A stretch of DNA of 64,000 bases from Bacillaceae bacterium OF18-1A (GCA_027694045.1 JAQEWB010000002.1:310001-374000), one strand, 5' to 3'. Shown: positions 1-9,807, counted from the first letter of the stretch. The notes: generated by a model not told the origin, from the letters alone. A program made the numbers and translations.

Positions 1-1406
1 GCTTGTCTTCCTTTTTTTATCTCTTTCTCTACAAAACCGAGAACGCGATCTAACATATCATGTTTTGCCCAGTATGTTTCAATCACCTTTCTCCCCGCTG
101 GCATCTCATCAATGATAGAAACATCCATCTCTCCAAATGCAGTTATTGCTAACGTACGCGGAATTGGTGTCGCTGTCATAAATAATACATCTGGACTTTC
201 ACCTTTCTCACGCAAAACTCGGCGCTGCGCTACACCAAATCGATGTTGTTCATCAGTAATAACGAGACCTAACCTATGGAATATAACTTCATCTTGAATT
301 AAAGCATGCGTCCCAACAAGAATATCTATTTCTCCTTGTTCTAATTTCGCCAAAATCTCCCGACGTCTCACACCCTTAACAGAACTTGTTAACAATTCAA
401 CCGTCATACCGAAATGTGAAAATGTTTCAGCAAGCGACTGATAATGTTGTTCAGCCAAAATTTCTGTAGGAACCATTAAAGCACCTTGGTAATGAGCTAA
501 TTTTGCTGCATAGAGAGCAATCGCCGCAACAACTGTTTTACCAGAACCTACATCCCCTTGTAACAGTCGATTCATCCGGTACGGAGATGTCATATCTTTT
601 AAAATTTCATCTACAACCCGGCGTTGTGCACCAGTTAATGGAAATGGAAGAGCATCGATAAATTCTTGTAACTCTGCTAATGGAATTTCCTTCTTCGTTC
701 CTTTCGAATTTTCCCTCTCCATTTTTCGTAGTGTTTGCATTTTCAATTGAAATAAGAAAAATTCTTCATATACAAAACGGCGACGCGCTTGTTTTAAATC
801 TTCCTGTCCAACTGGAAAATGTAACGCCTTAAGTGCTTCATAACGTGGTAATAGTTTATATCGACTTAACAAACCATCCGGCAATACTTCGACTATAGAA
901 TCTCCATATTCTTTTAATGCTTGAGCAATAAAACGCCGCATCTGTTTTACCGTAAGTTTCCCTTTCACTGAGTATACAGGTTCTACTTCTTGTTGGCGCA
1001 CAACCGGTCCAAAGTGAAGTTCTGATACCGCAATCGTTTGACGATGCTGATCCCATTTACCAGTAATCGTTACCGTCTCATCTAAATTTAACTTCTGCTT
1101 ATAGTACGGCCTATTAAAACATACAGCTGTAATTAAATAACGACCGACGAGGACACGAACTGTAAGACGCGACTTCTTCTTCCCATAATATTGCAATAAA
1201 GGAGCACTATGAACTTTCCCCTCCACTGTTACACGTTCATCATGCTTTACTTCAGCAAGATCTTTCATCGCATAATCTTCATAACGGTACGGAAAATGTT
1301 CTAATAGATGAGAAACTGTATAAATTCCCATCTCGTGTAGTAATTCAGATGTTTCTCCCCCGATTCCCTTTACATCTGTAACGGGAACTTGTACAACTTC
1401 ATTCAA
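1..1406 (-). CDS. recG: ATP-dependent DNA helicase RecG (C-terminus cut by window edge)
   Basis: RecG remodels stalled replication forks and Holliday junctions. About 468 codons of a usual ~680 are present; the 3' part lies beyond base 1. The N-terminal wedge/OB region comes first, then the helicase core: Walker A GSGKT at residues 287-291, the Walker B box DEQH at 385-388 and the motif III stretch MTATPIPRTL shortly after. The start is a TTG at 1406, preceded by GGAGTGTGAG; the ATG four bases inside it is out of frame. The gene is separated from yloV by a terminator, so it probably has its own promoter. In B. subtilis sdaAB-sdaAA lie between these genes; here they are absent. Confidence 0.95.
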   Translation of the reverse strand, partial: MNEVVQVPVTDVKGIGGETSELLHEMGIYTVSHLLEHFPYRYEDYAMKDLAEVKHDERVTVEGKVHSAPLLQYYGKKKSRLTVRVLVGRYLITAVCFNRPYYKQKLNLDETVTITGKWDQHRQTIAVSELHFGPVVRQQEVEPVYSVKGKLTVKQMRRFIAQALKEYGDSIVEVLPDGLLSRYKLLPRYEALKALHFPVGQEDLKQARRRFVYEEFFLFQLKMQTLRKMERENSKGTKKEIPLAELQEFIDALPFPLTGAQRRVVDEILKDMTSPYRMNRLLQGDVGSGKTVVAAIALYAAKLAHYQGALMVPTEILAEQHYQSLAETFSHFGMTVELLTSSVKGVRRREILAKLEQGEIDILVGTHALIQDEVIFHRLGLVITDEQHRFGVAQRRVLREKGESPDVLFMTATPIPRTLAITAFGEMDVSIIDEMPAGRKVIETYWAKHDMLDRVLGFVEKEIKKGRQ

Positions 1407-1494
1407 GATTCTCACACTCCGTCACATTATTTTCTTTATTGCATTCTATTTGAGTAGCAATTAACATCTGTAATCGCTCTCTTTCACCTTATAT

Positions 1495-1503
1495 ATTCTA
1501 TCA
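1495..1503 (-). promoter_or_regulatory. possible extended -10 promoter element for recG
   Basis: On the minus strand TGATAGAAT fits an extended -10 (TGnTAnnnT) about 90 bases upstream of the recG TTG start. No good -35 hexamer is seen 17 bases upstream, so this is a weak call. Confidence 0.3.
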
Positions 1504-1549
1504 TAGGCATTCCAAGAGAAACTACTCAAATCCCTCATATAAAACAAGT

Positions 1550-1590
1550 AAAAAAGAGCCTCACTATTAGCAGCAAGGCTCTTTTTTATC
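1550..1590 (-). terminator. intrinsic terminator after yloV
   Basis: Arms AAAAAGAGCC and GGCTCTTTTT flank a 16-base loop, giving a hairpin with a T-run in both directions. It lies 105 bases past the yloV stop and before recG, so it likely ends the yloU-yloV transcript. Confidence 0.75.
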
Positions 1591-1695
1591 TTCTATATGC
1601 TAGCCTTTTAAATAAAAACTAGTAATAAACTTCATATTACTACTTCTTATCCATTAGCAAGTAAGTAATCCATTTATTTTCAAAATGAATCCTTT

Positions 1696-3372
1696 TTATT
1701 CTACAGAGAAAATGAAAGAATATACTGGTTGATTTCCAGCATGCACTTCTACTTCTGCATCTTCAAACTTCTCTTCTACAAATTCAACTAGTTCAGCTAC
1801 TTCTTCGTCAGTTGCATCTTCACCTTGTAGAATCGTTACGATTTCAGAATCCTCATCAATAAGTGCTTCTAATAGTTGCTTCGCAGCCCCTACTTTTTCC
1901 GCATTTGTTGATACGATTTTTCCATCTGCAATGCACATGAAATCATCTTTTTGAATTGCTACACCATCAATTTCCGTATCACGTACTGCATACGTAATTT
2001 GACCTGTTTTCACATGAGATAAAGCTTCTTTCATGTTTTCTTCATTCTCTTCTAACGTTCCAACTGGATTAAATGCTAACATTGCAGCCATACCTTGAGG
2101 AACTGTTTTCGAACGAACAACAATAACTTCTTGCTCTACAACTGATGCCGCTTGTTCTGCTGCCATCACGATATTTCCGTTATTCGGTAAAATGATGATT
2201 TTTTCAGCATTTGCTTCTTCGATTGCCTTTACAATATCTTCCGTACTTGGATTCATCGTTTGGCCACCTTCGATAACTTTCGTTGCGCCAATGCTTTCAA
2301 ATAAAGTTTTAATACCAGACCCCATAGCTACAGTTACGATACCGTATGGTTGTTTTTCTTTAGACTGGCTAGTTGGCTCAGGCATCATAGCAGGCTCATC
2401 TAATAAAGCAGTATGCTGTTCACGCATATTCTCTACTTTAATCTTGATTAAACTACCGTAACGCTGTCCGTAGTTCATAGCGTCTCCAGGATGTTCTGCA
2501 TGAATATGAACTTTTACAATTTCATCATCAGATACAACTAGTAGAGAATCACCATACACACTAATATCTTCACGGAATTTTTGTTCAGAGAAATTATGTT
2601 CTTTCACTTTTTCAGCTTCTAATTTCACCATGAACTCCGTACAATATCCATACTTAATATCTTCTGTACTCAATTGGCTTTGTACACTACGGTGATGTTC
2701 TGCGCGTACCATTTCATTCATAGATGGTTGCATCGGCGCATCAGAAGAAATTGTTTCTCCTTTTAAGTCAGCTAAAAATCCTTCGTATACAACAACAAGA
2801 CCTTTACCACCGCTATCTACAACGCCAACTTGTTTTAATACAGGTAATAAATCTGGCGTACGATTTAACGATGCATTTGCTTCTTTCACAACGTCTTCCA
2901 TAAACAAAACAAAGTCGCGCTGTTTTTTCGCAACTGTTACTGCATATTTACCCGTTTCTCTTGCAACCGTTAAAATCGTTCCTTCAATCGGTTTCATAAC
3001 CGCTTTGTAAGCTGCCTCTACTCCAGCTTCTAAAGCTGCAGCAAAATCAACTGTTGTTAATTCTTCTTTTTGTTCAATGGATTTTGAGAAACCACGGAAC
3101 AACTGAGATAAAATAACTCCAGAGTTACCACGAGCTCCCATTAATAATCCTTTGGCTAAACTTACACCGACTTTACCAGCATGTTGTGAAGGATTTGCTT
3201 TCACTTCACGTGCGCCTGAAGTCATAGATAAGTTCATGTTTGTACCGGTATCGCCATCTGGAACTGGAAATACGTTTAATGCATCAACAAGCTGAACATT
3301 ATTTGTTAAATTATTTGCTCCTTGAATGATCATTTGTGATAAACGTTTTCCATCAATTTTTTGAATTGACAC
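1696..3372 (-). CDS. yloV: FakA-type fatty acid kinase catalytic subunit (DhaL/DAK domain), YloV
   Basis: 558 residues. The N-terminal DhaL nucleotide-binding domain shows DGDTGTN at residues 39-45, whose aspartates bind Mg-ATP in the dihydroxyacetone-kinase family, and GARGNSG near residue 80. The central and C-terminal parts match the FakA architecture. In Staphylococcus aureus FakA phosphorylates fatty acids presented by DegV-type FakB proteins, feeding exogenous fatty acids into phospholipid synthesis; that role is inferred here. It follows yloU by 22 bases in one operon, an arrangement common in Firmicutes. Confidence 0.9.
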   Translation of the reverse strand: MSIQKIDGKRLSQMIIQGANNLTNNVQLVDALNVFPVPDGDTGTNMNLSMTSGAREVKANPSQHAGKVGVSLAKGLLMGARGNSGVILSQLFRGFSKSIEQKEELTTVDFAAALEAGVEAAYKAVMKPIEGTILTVARETGKYAVTVAKKQRDFVLFMEDVVKEANASLNRTPDLLPVLKQVGVVDSGGKGLVVVYEGFLADLKGETISSDAPMQPSMNEMVRAEHHRSVQSQLSTEDIKYGYCTEFMVKLEAEKVKEHNFSEQKFREDISVYGDSLLVVSDDEIVKVHIHAEHPGDAMNYGQRYGSLIKIKVENMREQHTALLDEPAMMPEPTSQSKEKQPYGIVTVAMGSGIKTLFESIGATKVIEGGQTMNPSTEDIVKAIEEANAEKIIILPNNGNIVMAAEQAASVVEQEVIVVRSKTVPQGMAAMLAFNPVGTLEENEENMKEALSHVKTGQITYAVRDTEIDGVAIQKDDFMCIADGKIVSTNAEKVGAAKQLLEALIDEDSEIVTILQGEDATDEEVAELVEFVEEKFEDAEVEVHAGNQPVYSFIFSVE

Positions 3373-3394
3373 AGATTTTCCTCCTTAATGCACA

Positions 3395-3757
3395 TTACAA
3401 GTTTATTACTTTAACTCCTTGTACGTAGATGTTTACAGAATCTACTGCTAGTCCTACAGTTTGATCTAATGTATATTTCACTTTCGTCTGCACGTTATGT
3501 GCTACTTCTGAAATTTTCGTACCATAGCTCACAATAATATACATATCAATATGTACTTCATCTTCATCTTTACGAACAATAACACCTCTAGTGAAGTTTT
3601 CTTTTCGTAAAATGTCTGTTAATCCATCTTTTAACTGATTTTTTGATGCCATACCTACGATACCGTAGCAATCTACCGCGGCACCTCCAGCAATTGTTGC
3701 AATTACATCTGTACTAATATCAATTTGACCGTACTTCGTTTTAATTTCAATTGACAT
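3395..3757 (-). CDS. yloU: Asp23/Gls24 family envelope stress protein YloU
   Basis: 120 residues starting MSIEIKTKYG. A longer frame begins 18 bases upstream, but AAGGGGG lies just upstream of this ATG and the outer ATG has none, so 3757 is preferred. The sequence has the Asp23 (DUF322) pattern: a small mixed alpha/beta domain with a glycine-rich IAGGAAVDCYGIVGM stretch near residue 30. Family members are cytoplasmic or membrane-anchored alkaline-shock proteins of unclear biochemical role. Partner gene yloV follows directly, suggesting a link to fatty acid or envelope metabolism. Confidence 0.85.
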   Translation of the reverse strand: MSIEIKTKYGQIDISTDVIATIAGGAAVDCYGIVGMASKNQLKDGLTDILRKENFTRGVIVRKDEDEVHIDMYIIVSYGTKISEVAHNVQTKVKYTLDQTVGLAVDSVNIYVQGVKVINL

Positions 3758-3940
3758 CTCGTTTTCCCCCTTCATAAATGGTGAAAGTGAGTTAGACTAC
3801 TTTAGTTACTATCATATAATCTTTTCAAAGAAAATTCCATCGTTCTTTCTTTTCACTCTCATATTTTATGTTTTAAATCACATTTTCTATGATGAGCAAA
3901 ATAGTCCATTGTTATTATACAACATGTACCACTATAATAT

Positions 3941-4010
3941 GTCAAGCAATTTTTCTTGATTTCAACTTTTCTCCACTGACATATAGTGTCAAGTAATTTT
4001 TCTTGATTTC
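3941..4010. repeat. two direct copies of a 23-base element with internal palindrome, 47-base period
   Basis: The element GTCAAGYAATTTTTCTTGAT plus TTC occurs at 3941-3963 and 3988-4010, differing at one base. Each copy contains the inverted pair TCAAG/CTTGA around an A/T core. The pair sits in the 376-base gap between divergent yloU and rpmB (3758-4133). Read leftward each copy ends in TTGACA, a -35-like hexamer, though no -10 is well spaced. The rest of the gap is A+T-rich with no gene. Confidence 0.7.
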
Positions 4011-4024
4011 TTTTTTCTACGGTG

Positions 4025-4053
4025 TTGCATTCTCTTTTTAGTTGTGTTAAATT
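4025..4053 (+). promoter_or_regulatory. weak sigma-A-like promoter candidate for rpmB
   Basis: TTGCAT and TAAATT are separated by 17 bases, about 80 bases upstream of the rpmB start. Both hexamers are only 4-5 matches to consensus, and other spacings in this A+T-rich stretch are possible. Confidence 0.3.
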
Positions 4054-4133
4054 ATAGTAGTGTTTTTAGCATCGCATAAAAGACTAACATTGAAAAATTA
4101 CGTATGGTAAGGTATCAAGGGAGGGAAATATAA

Positions 4134-4322
4134 ATGGCTCGTGTTTGTGCTATCACTGGAAGAAAAGCTCGTTCTGGTAACTCTCGTTCTCACGCAATGA
4201 ACGCTACAAAACGTAAATGGGGCGCTAACCTTCAAAAAGTTCGCGTACGCATCGACGGTAAAGTTCAACGTGTTTACGTTTCTGCTAGAGCATTAAAATC
4301 TGGCAAAATCGAACGTGTTTAA
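4134..4322 (+). CDS. rpmB: 50S ribosomal protein L28
   Basis: 62 residues, the usual length of Bacillus L28, opening [16 protein letters not shown] and rich in Arg and Lys. It is the zinc-independent form: only one Cys is present, with no CxxC pairs. The start has a strong GGGAGGG binding site. It is the only plus-strand gene in the first 22 kb, divergent from yloU and convergent with spoVM. A strong hairpin terminator follows within 10 bases. Confidence 0.98.
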
Positions 4323-4327
4323 TAATA

Positions 4328-4355
4328 AAAAAAAGAGCCGATAGGCTCTTTTTTT
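4328..4355 (+). terminator. rpmB intrinsic terminator
   Basis: GAGCC/GGCTC arms with a GATA tetraloop, extended by A-run and T-run pairing; seven T follow on the plus strand. Confidence 0.9.
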
Positions 4356-4368
4356 ACTATACCAATGG

Positions 4369-4397
4369 AAAAAGCACCGGTAATAGGTGCTTTTTTT
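4369..4397 (-). terminator. spoVM intrinsic terminator
   Basis: AAAAGCACC and GGTGCTTTT arms with a 7-base loop. The hairpin abuts the spoVM stop codon and has a T-run on the minus strand; it could also back up the rpmB terminator from the other side. Confidence 0.75.
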
Positions 4398-4476
4398 AGT
4401 CTTTTTTGAAGGTATTTAACATTGCACGAACAATTCCACCAAGAAATTTAGGTAACTTAATTGTATAAAATCTCAT
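4396..4476 (-). CDS. spoVM: stage V sporulation protein M
   Basis: A 26-residue peptide, below most gene-calling cutoffs, starting MRFYTIKLPKFLGG and ending FKKD. It closely resembles B. subtilis SpoVM, an amphipathic helix that recognises the positive curvature of the forespore surface and anchors the SpoIVA coat base layer. The start has a near-perfect AGGAGGG site seven bases upstream. The position between rpmB and thiN is the same as in B. subtilis. Expression is expected in the mother cell under sigma-E by analogy; I do not see a clear sigma-E promoter. Confidence 0.95.
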   Translation of the reverse strand: MRFYTIKLPKFLGGIVRAMLNTFKKD

Positions 4477-4542
4477 GGTTTCCCTCCTAATCCCCATTAC
4501 TCCACTTGTTCACTATATGATGTAAGGAGCAAAATTGTTTCT

Positions 4543-5184
4543 TCAATCAGTGCTTCTTATCATCATTAATATGCCGGAGGTAAATGAAAAAGTACCTTTT
4601 TCCTCAATGAGTTCATTACTAATACAAAGTGTCGATCCCCACTCTATCGTTTTATTAGTAAGAGGGTACTTAAAACCTTGAAGTGTAATGCCTTCCACAC
4701 TTTCAGTAACTGGTACAAATGATACGTATGGAAAATATTCACTTCCTTCAATTATATACTGACCAACTTTTCTCACCATTATTTCATTTTTGTTGTCCAC
4801 AATACACATTTCTACTTGTGCTTCTAATCCCTTTAAAAGCATCTGTATATTCGCTAAACCGTGATCTAACCGTCCACCAGTCGCTCCAAAGATACGAATT
4901 AATTTTGGTTTTTTTTCTAAAGCCCAGTTAATTGCAATTTCTAAATCTGTTTGATCTTTTTCTCGTGGAGCAATATGTAATTCATTTGTTTGTTGCTGCA
5001 TCCATACTAATTCCTCTTCAGTAACTGAATCGTAATCACCAAACGCTATTGCCGGAGTAATTCCTCTTTTTAGTAAACGGTACACTCCTCTATCAACTGC
5101 TGCCCACACTACTTTCTCGTTTTCATATTGAGAAAAATCTGCGCAATATTCTGCAGGCCCTCCTGCTAAAATATGAATAATCAT
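4543..5184 (-). CDS. thiN: thiamine pyrophosphokinase
   Basis: 213 residues. It transfers pyrophosphate from ATP to thiamine, giving thiamine diphosphate. The N-terminal catalytic domain carries the family stretches AVDRGVYRL, AFGDYDSV and EKDQTDLEIA, the acidic residues of which bind Mg-ATP, then GATGGRLDHGLANI. The C-terminal beta domain binds thiamine. The start has AAGGGGAA upstream. It lies downstream of rpe but behind a hairpin terminator, so read-through or a separate promoter would be needed. Confidence 0.93.
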   Translation of the reverse strand: MIIHILAGGPAEYCADFSQYENEKVVWAAVDRGVYRLLKRGITPAIAFGDYDSVTEEELVWMQQQTNELHIAPREKDQTDLEIAINWALEKKPKLIRIFGATGGRLDHGLANIQMLLKGLEAQVEMCIVDNKNEIMVRKVGQYIIEGSEYFPYVSFVPVTESVEGITLQGFKYPLTNKTIEWGSTLCISNELIEEKGTFSFTSGILMMIRSTD

Positions 5185-5205
5185 TTTTATATTCCCCTTC
5201 TATTA

Positions 5206-5242
5206 TAAAAAGGCAACCTGCCATTTGGTAGATTGCCTTTTT
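5206..5242 (-). terminator. intrinsic terminator between rpe and thiN
   Basis: AAAAAGGCAA and TTGCCTTTTT arms, with a further CTGCC/GGTAG stem above one mismatch. T-run on the minus strand. Confidence 0.8.
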
Positions 5243-5298
5243 ACATATTGTTCTCTACCCTTTGTAAATAATGAAATCTTAGGATAAAGATTCATTCA

Positions 5299-5943
5299 TT
5301 ATCCACGAATGATACGAATTGCTTCACCGCGGTCTTTTTGATTATATACCGCTGATCCAGCTACAAGTACATTTGCTCCTGCTTCAATACAAAGCTTTGC
5401 CGTTTCAGCGTTGACACCACCATCAACTTCAATTTCCACTTGCAGATTACGCTCTTTAACCATTTCTGCAACTTGTTTAATTTTTGGTAATACAGAATGG
5501 ATAAATTTCTGTCCACCAAATCCAGGGTTTACTGTCATAAGTAATACCATGTCTATATCTTCTAATACATGTTCAATCATCGAAACTGGCGTATGCGGAT
5601 TTAGCACAACTCCCGCTTTAATGCCGTGAGATTTAATTAACTGAATTGTACGATGTAAATGCGGACAAGCTTCTACATGAACAGTAATAATATCCGCTCC
5701 AGCCTTTGCAAAAGTCGGGATATAATTATCAGGATTTTCAATCATTAAATGTACATCTAACGGTAATGATGTAATTGGACGAATTGCTTCTACAATTAAT
5801 GGTCCGATCGTAATATTCGGTACGAAATGTCCATCCATAACATCAACATGAATGTAATCCGCTCCACCTTTTTCTACATCTTTAATCTCTTCCCCTAATT
5901 TTGAAAAATCTGCTGATAAGATCGATGGTGCAATTTTAATCAT
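5299..5943 (-). CDS. rpe: ribulose-phosphate 3-epimerase
   Basis: 214 residues, standard length. It interconverts ribulose 5-phosphate and xylulose 5-phosphate in the pentose phosphate pathway. The TIM-barrel metal site is visible: [12 protein letters not shown] at 32-43 supplies His and Asp ligands, and VDGGVN near 173-178 supplies the second catalytic Asp; the phosphate loop GFGGQKF is also present. The start lies two bases after the rsgA stop, so the two are co-transcribed. A terminator follows. Confidence 0.97.
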   Translation of the reverse strand: MIKIAPSILSADFSKLGEEIKDVEKGGADYIHVDVMDGHFVPNITIGPLIVEAIRPITSLPLDVHLMIENPDNYIPTFAKAGADIITVHVEACPHLHRTIQLIKSHGIKAGVVLNPHTPVSMIEHVLEDIDMVLLMTVNPGFGGQKFIHSVLPKIKQVAEMVKERNLQVEIEVDGGVNAETAKLCIEAGANVLVAGSAVYNQKDRGEAIRIIRG

Positions 5944-5945
5944 AA

Positions 5946-6827
5946 CTAATACCTCGGCTTTCTATCTCTAATTTCTTCTACGAATTGTTTGTAATTCTTA
6001 TAACGGTATTCTGTAATCTTTCCTTCTTCTACTGCAGTTTTCACAGCACACTTCGGCTCAGAAAGATGTGTACACCCTCTAAATTTACAGTATTGACTTG
6101 CTTCTTTCAACTCTGGAAAACAATATGTAAGATCTTCTACCTCTATATCTATAAAATCTAATGAACTAAAGCCAGGTGTATCAGCAACTAGCCCACTTCC
6201 AATTGCAATTAATTCTACATGTCTTGTCGTATGTTTTCCGCGCCCTAAATGTGAGGAGATATCATTTGTTTTCAGTTCTAAATCTGGACGTAAAACATTA
6301 AGCATGGAGGATTTCCCAACACCAGATTGACCTGCAACGACAGAAACACAACCTTCTAAGTATGGTTTTAAGATATCGATACTTTCTGATGCATTGATAG
6401 AAGTAAATAACACATCATAACCCATTTCTCGATAATCATTTGCATAAGCTTCCACAGTTGCTTTCATCTTTTCATTCACTAAATCCATCTTGCTAATACA
6501 AATAATCGGCTTAATGTTATGATATTCAATCAGCACTAAAAATCGATCTAACAGTCCAGGGTTAAAATCCGGTTCTACTGCAGAGAAAACGAGAATCGCT
6601 TGATCAACATTAGCAATAGGAGGCCTAACAAGTTCATTTTTTCGATCAAACACTTCAAGCACGTAACCTTCATTTGGATTATCTGCTTGAAAAACGACTT
6701 GGTCCCCTACAAGTGGTGTAATTTTATTTTTTCTAAACACACCACGTCCGCGACATTGTGTAATCCCTTCTTCATGCTGCACATAATAAAACCCACTTAA
6801 AGCTTTTACAATTTTTCCTTCTGGCAT
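5946..6827 (-). CDS. rsgA: small ribosomal subunit biogenesis GTPase RsgA (YloQ/CpgA)
   Basis: 293 residues. This circularly permuted GTPase checks late 30S maturation and releases on GTP hydrolysis. An N-terminal OB fold is followed by permuted G motifs in the order G4-G1-G3: SKMD at 112-115, GQSGVGKS at 166-173, DTPG at 216-219. A C-terminal zinc knuckle uses C247, C252, H254 and C260. In B. subtilis the protein is a PrkC substrate, and prkC lies just upstream across a 214-base gap. The start has AAAGGAG. Confidence 0.97.
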   Translation of the reverse strand: MPEGKIVKALSGFYYVQHEEGITQCRGRGVFRKNKITPLVGDQVVFQADNPNEGYVLEVFDRKNELVRPPIANVDQAILVFSAVEPDFNPGLLDRFLVLIEYHNIKPIICISKMDLVNEKMKATVEAYANDYREMGYDVLFTSINASESIDILKPYLEGCVSVVAGQSGVGKSSMLNVLRPDLELKTNDISSHLGRGKHTTRHVELIAIGSGLVADTPGFSSLDFIDIEVEDLTYCFPELKEASQYCKFRGCTHLSEPKCAVKTAVEEGKITEYRYKNYKQFVEEIRDRKPRY

Positions 6828-6999
6828 ATAATTCTCCTTTATTTTGTATAAAATGATGCTGTAATTAAAAATACATGAATTTAAACACTTATTTCAAAAT
6901 CCATTACATATATACCTTTGTTAATATACGTTTAATGTCCCATTAAATTAAAATAATATTTACAGCCGTTTCATTTTAATAGCTTTTTGAATCATATAT

Positions 7000-7046
7000 T
7001 TTTGCCTGCTACACCGTCCACTTTGTAGACAACATAACAGGCAAAA
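7000..7046. repeat. inverted repeat in the prkC-rsgA gap
   Basis: Perfect 9-base arms TTTTGCCTG (7000-7008) and CAGGCAAAA (7038-7046) enclose 29 bases that can form a smaller internal hairpin. There is no T-run on the minus strand, so a standard terminator is doubtful. The rest of the gap is A+T-rich. Confidence 0.5.
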
Positions 7047-7068
7047 GTAAAGAGCAAGACGTTCACTA

Positions 7069-9042
7069 CTATTGATTTGGATATGGTACTTCTTTGTCGA
7101 TAATCGTTACACCATCTCGTACGATTTTATAGTGTCCCTTTGTTCCTTCTTGAATTATAAATTCTAAAGAAATTGTCGCCGTCTCTGTAATCGTTCTAGT
7201 TTCAACAGGTCTATCCATTTTTTGTTGCATATCTTCTTTATAAATCTCTACTGTTTGTGGCTTTTTTTCACCTAATATAGAAGACTCGTATGGAATAGCA
7301 ATGTTATCCACTTTCACTGTTTTCGTTTCTTTCGGCTTTGGTCCCTCTGAAATGACAACCGTCACTTTATCTCCTTCTTTCAACGGAGTTCCTGGTTTTG
7401 GCGATTGTGAGATTACAAGTCCTTTATCAACTGTATCTGAATACTCTCGTTTTATATCTGGAGTTAGTTTTCTCTCATTCAAATAACCAGTTACACTATT
7501 CTCAGTCCATCTTGAAAAATCACCTGGTCTAATTTGATAAGGTCCTTTACTCACCCAAATTTTCAATTCTTGCTCTGCCTCTATAACCATTTGATCCGGT
7601 GTCGGGATTTGCTCTACAATTTCACCTTTCGGTCTATCATCTTCAATATAATATACTGTAACTTGTTTATATTTTTCGTCTAAATCAGCTCTTATACTCT
7701 CTAAATCTTTTCCTGTGAAATCACTCATCTTATTCTTCTTTTTTCCACCTGATTGATAGATAGTAATTTTAGAGTTTTCTTTTACGACTCTACCTGCTAC
7801 AGGGTCTGTCTTTATTACATCCCCAGCTTCTACGTCATCTGTATATACAATATTAGGTTCAGTAACTTCAAACCCTTTTTCAACTAACTTATTTACCGCT
7901 GTAGTATACTTCATACCAGCCACATCAGGTACCTTTACATCTTTCGGGATAAAGAATCCAGGGATCACAGTAAGTGCTAATGTTATTCCAATTGCTAAAA
8001 GTAAAAATGTCATAATTAAACCTTTGATCCATTTGTTACTTCGTTTTTTCTTCTTATTTAATTCAGCTGCTTCTTTTCGTATCGGTTCGTCCACTTTACT
8101 TCCTTTTAAAACAATCGTTTCATCACTTACGTTTTCAAATAATTGTTCTTGTTGGATAATTGGAATCGCTTTCGTCGCTTCCATATCTTCCGGTATGTAA
8201 AATGGTTGCTCGTTTATCCGCTCTGGATATAACGCCGTTTCAATATCACGTTTCATCGCATTAGCAGATTGGTATCGATGGAACGGATCTTTTGCAGTTG
8301 CCTTTAATATAATATTTTCAACACTTTGTGGAATATTTTCATTCCATCTTTTTGGAGATGGTATTTCACTTTGTAAATGTTTTAAAGCTATCGCAACAGC
8401 AGACTCACCCGAAAACGGCTGTCTTCCTGTTAACAATTCAAACATAACAATACCTAGAGAATAAATATCTGATTGTTTATTTGCTATCCCGCCACGTGCT
8501 TGTTCTGGTGATAAATAATGCACTGAACCTAGCACTGAATTCGTATGTGTAATTGTTGTTGCACTTGTAGCTGTCGCAATTCCAAAATCTGTTACTTTTA
8601 CTACTCCATCAGCTCGAATTAAAATATTGTGCGGTTTTATATCACGATGCACAATTTCAAAATGATGGGCGTGTGCCATGGCAGAGGTTAACTGCTCCAT
8701 AATATCAAGAGCTTCTCCTATCGGTAACATCCCTCGCTCAATTATGTATTGCTTCAATGTTTGTCCCGGTACATACTCCATTACAAGATAGTATATACCA
8801 TCTTCTTCTCCGACATCATACATATTCACAATATTTGGATGCGACAACGTTGTAACAGACTGCGCTTCTCGATGGAAACGTTTAATAAACTCTTCGTTAT
8901 TTGAATAGTCGAGTCTTAATATTTTCACCGCTACATCCCGGCCAAGTATATCATCATGGGCTAAATACACATTGGCCATTCCTCCACCGCCAATCATTTT
9001 CAGCAGCTTATAACGGTCATTTAAGCGTTTTCCAATCAGCAC
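7069..9042 (-). CDS. prkC: Ser/Thr protein kinase PrkC with PASTA domains
   Basis: 657 residues from a GTG start at 9042; AGGTGA lies eight bases upstream, whereas an in-frame ATG 12 bases further up overlaps the prpC stop and lacks a site. N-terminal Hanks kinase: GGGGMANVY loop, K40, HRD at 132-134, DFG at 152-154. A basic KKKKRSNK stretch precedes a single membrane helix at about 339-361. Three extracellular PASTA repeats and a C-terminal extension follow. In Bacillus PrkC senses muropeptides and promotes spore germination. Its cognate phosphatase PrpC lies immediately upstream. Confidence 0.97.
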   Translation of the reverse strand: MLIGKRLNDRYKLLKMIGGGGMANVYLAHDDILGRDVAVKILRLDYSNNEEFIKRFHREAQSVTTLSHPNIVNMYDVGEEDGIYYLVMEYVPGQTLKQYIIERGMLPIGEALDIMEQLTSAMAHAHHFEIVHRDIKPHNILIRADGVVKVTDFGIATATSATTITHTNSVLGSVHYLSPEQARGGIANKQSDIYSLGIVMFELLTGRQPFSGESAVAIALKHLQSEIPSPKRWNENIPQSVENIILKATAKDPFHRYQSANAMKRDIETALYPERINEQPFYIPEDMEATKAIPIIQQEQLFENVSDETIVLKGSKVDEPIRKEAAELNKKKKRSNKWIKGLIMTFLLLAIGITLALTVIPGFFIPKDVKVPDVAGMKYTTAVNKLVEKGFEVTEPNIVYTDDVEAGDVIKTDPVAGRVVKENSKITIYQSGGKKKNKMSDFTGKDLESIRADLDEKYKQVTVYYIEDDRPKGEIVEQIPTPDQMVIEAEQELKIWVSKGPYQIRPGDFSRWTENSVTGYLNERKLTPDIKREYSDTVDKGLVISQSPKPGTPLKEGDKVTVVISEGPKPKETKTVKVDNIAIPYESSILGEKKPQTVEIYKEDMQQKMDRPVETRTITETATISLEFIIQEGTKGHYKIVRDGVTIIDKEVPYPNQ

Positions 9043-9050
9043 GTTACACT

Positions 9051-9803
9051 TCACCTACTTTCGTTTGTCGAACCCGCATAATCAATGAGAACAAGGGTGA
9101 TATTATCTTCTCCACCACGATCATTCGCCAATTGAATGAGACGTTGTCCCTTAACTTCAAGCTGTTCATTTAACTGTAAAATTTGTTTCATATCAGCAAT
9201 AGAAACTTTATTAGATAATCCATCAGAGCAAAGAAGTAGTTGGTCATCTTCCTCAAGCACCAATGTTTTAACATCTATTCCAACTTTTTCTTCAGTTCCT
9301 AATGCTCTTAACAAAACATTTTTTTTCGGATGATATTCTGCATCTTCTTTTGAAATTTCACCATGTCTCACAAGTTCATTTACAAGAGAATGATCTTCCG
9401 TTACAAGCGCTATTTCTCCTTCTGATACCATGTAGCAACGACTATCTCCTATATGGCCTATTGTCACAAAGTTTGGTGTACAAATAGCTATTATTAGCGT
9501 TGTCCCCATGCCATTACATTCTACATGTTGCTTTGAGTATTCATATATACGCTCATTAATAATCCCAACACTAGTATGTAACCATTCTTCGACTTTTTTA
9601 GGCTCATTCATATTATGCGTTTGTTTCCAATAATCATGGAACAATTGAATGGTCATCGAGCTAGCTACATCACCAGCTCGATGACCTCCCATTCCATCTG
9701 CTACTACCGCTAAAATATTTCCATCTAAATTGTGAAAAACTCCTGCACTATCTTCATTATGTTGACGAACTTTTCCTTTATCTGATAGAAACACGGCTTT
9801 CAT
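9051..9803 (-). CDS. prpC: PP2C-type Ser/Thr protein phosphatase PrpC
   Basis: 250 residues starting [10 protein letters not shown]; a longer frame running into rlmN is rejected because GAGGTGACGAG precedes this ATG. PPM metal-binding motifs are present: NED at 16-18, VADGMGGH at about 35-41, GDSR, and a late [10 protein letters not shown]. It dephosphorylates PrkC and PrkC targets such as ribosome-associated GTPases. It starts four bases after rlmN and ends eight bases before prkC, so the three are one transcript. Confidence 0.96.
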   Translation of the reverse strand: MKAVFLSDKGKVRQHNEDSAGVFHNLDGNILAVVADGMGGHRAGDVASSMTIQLFHDYWKQTHNMNEPKKVEEWLHTSVGIINERIYEYSKQHVECNGMGTTLIIAICTPNFVTIGHIGDSRCYMVSEGEIALVTEDHSLVNELVRHGEISKEDAEYHPKKNVLLRALGTEEKVGIDVKTLVLEEDDQLLLCSDGLSNKVSIADMKQILQLNEQLEVKGQRLIQLANDRGGEDNITLVLIDYAGSTNESR

Positions 9804-9807
9804 CTCG

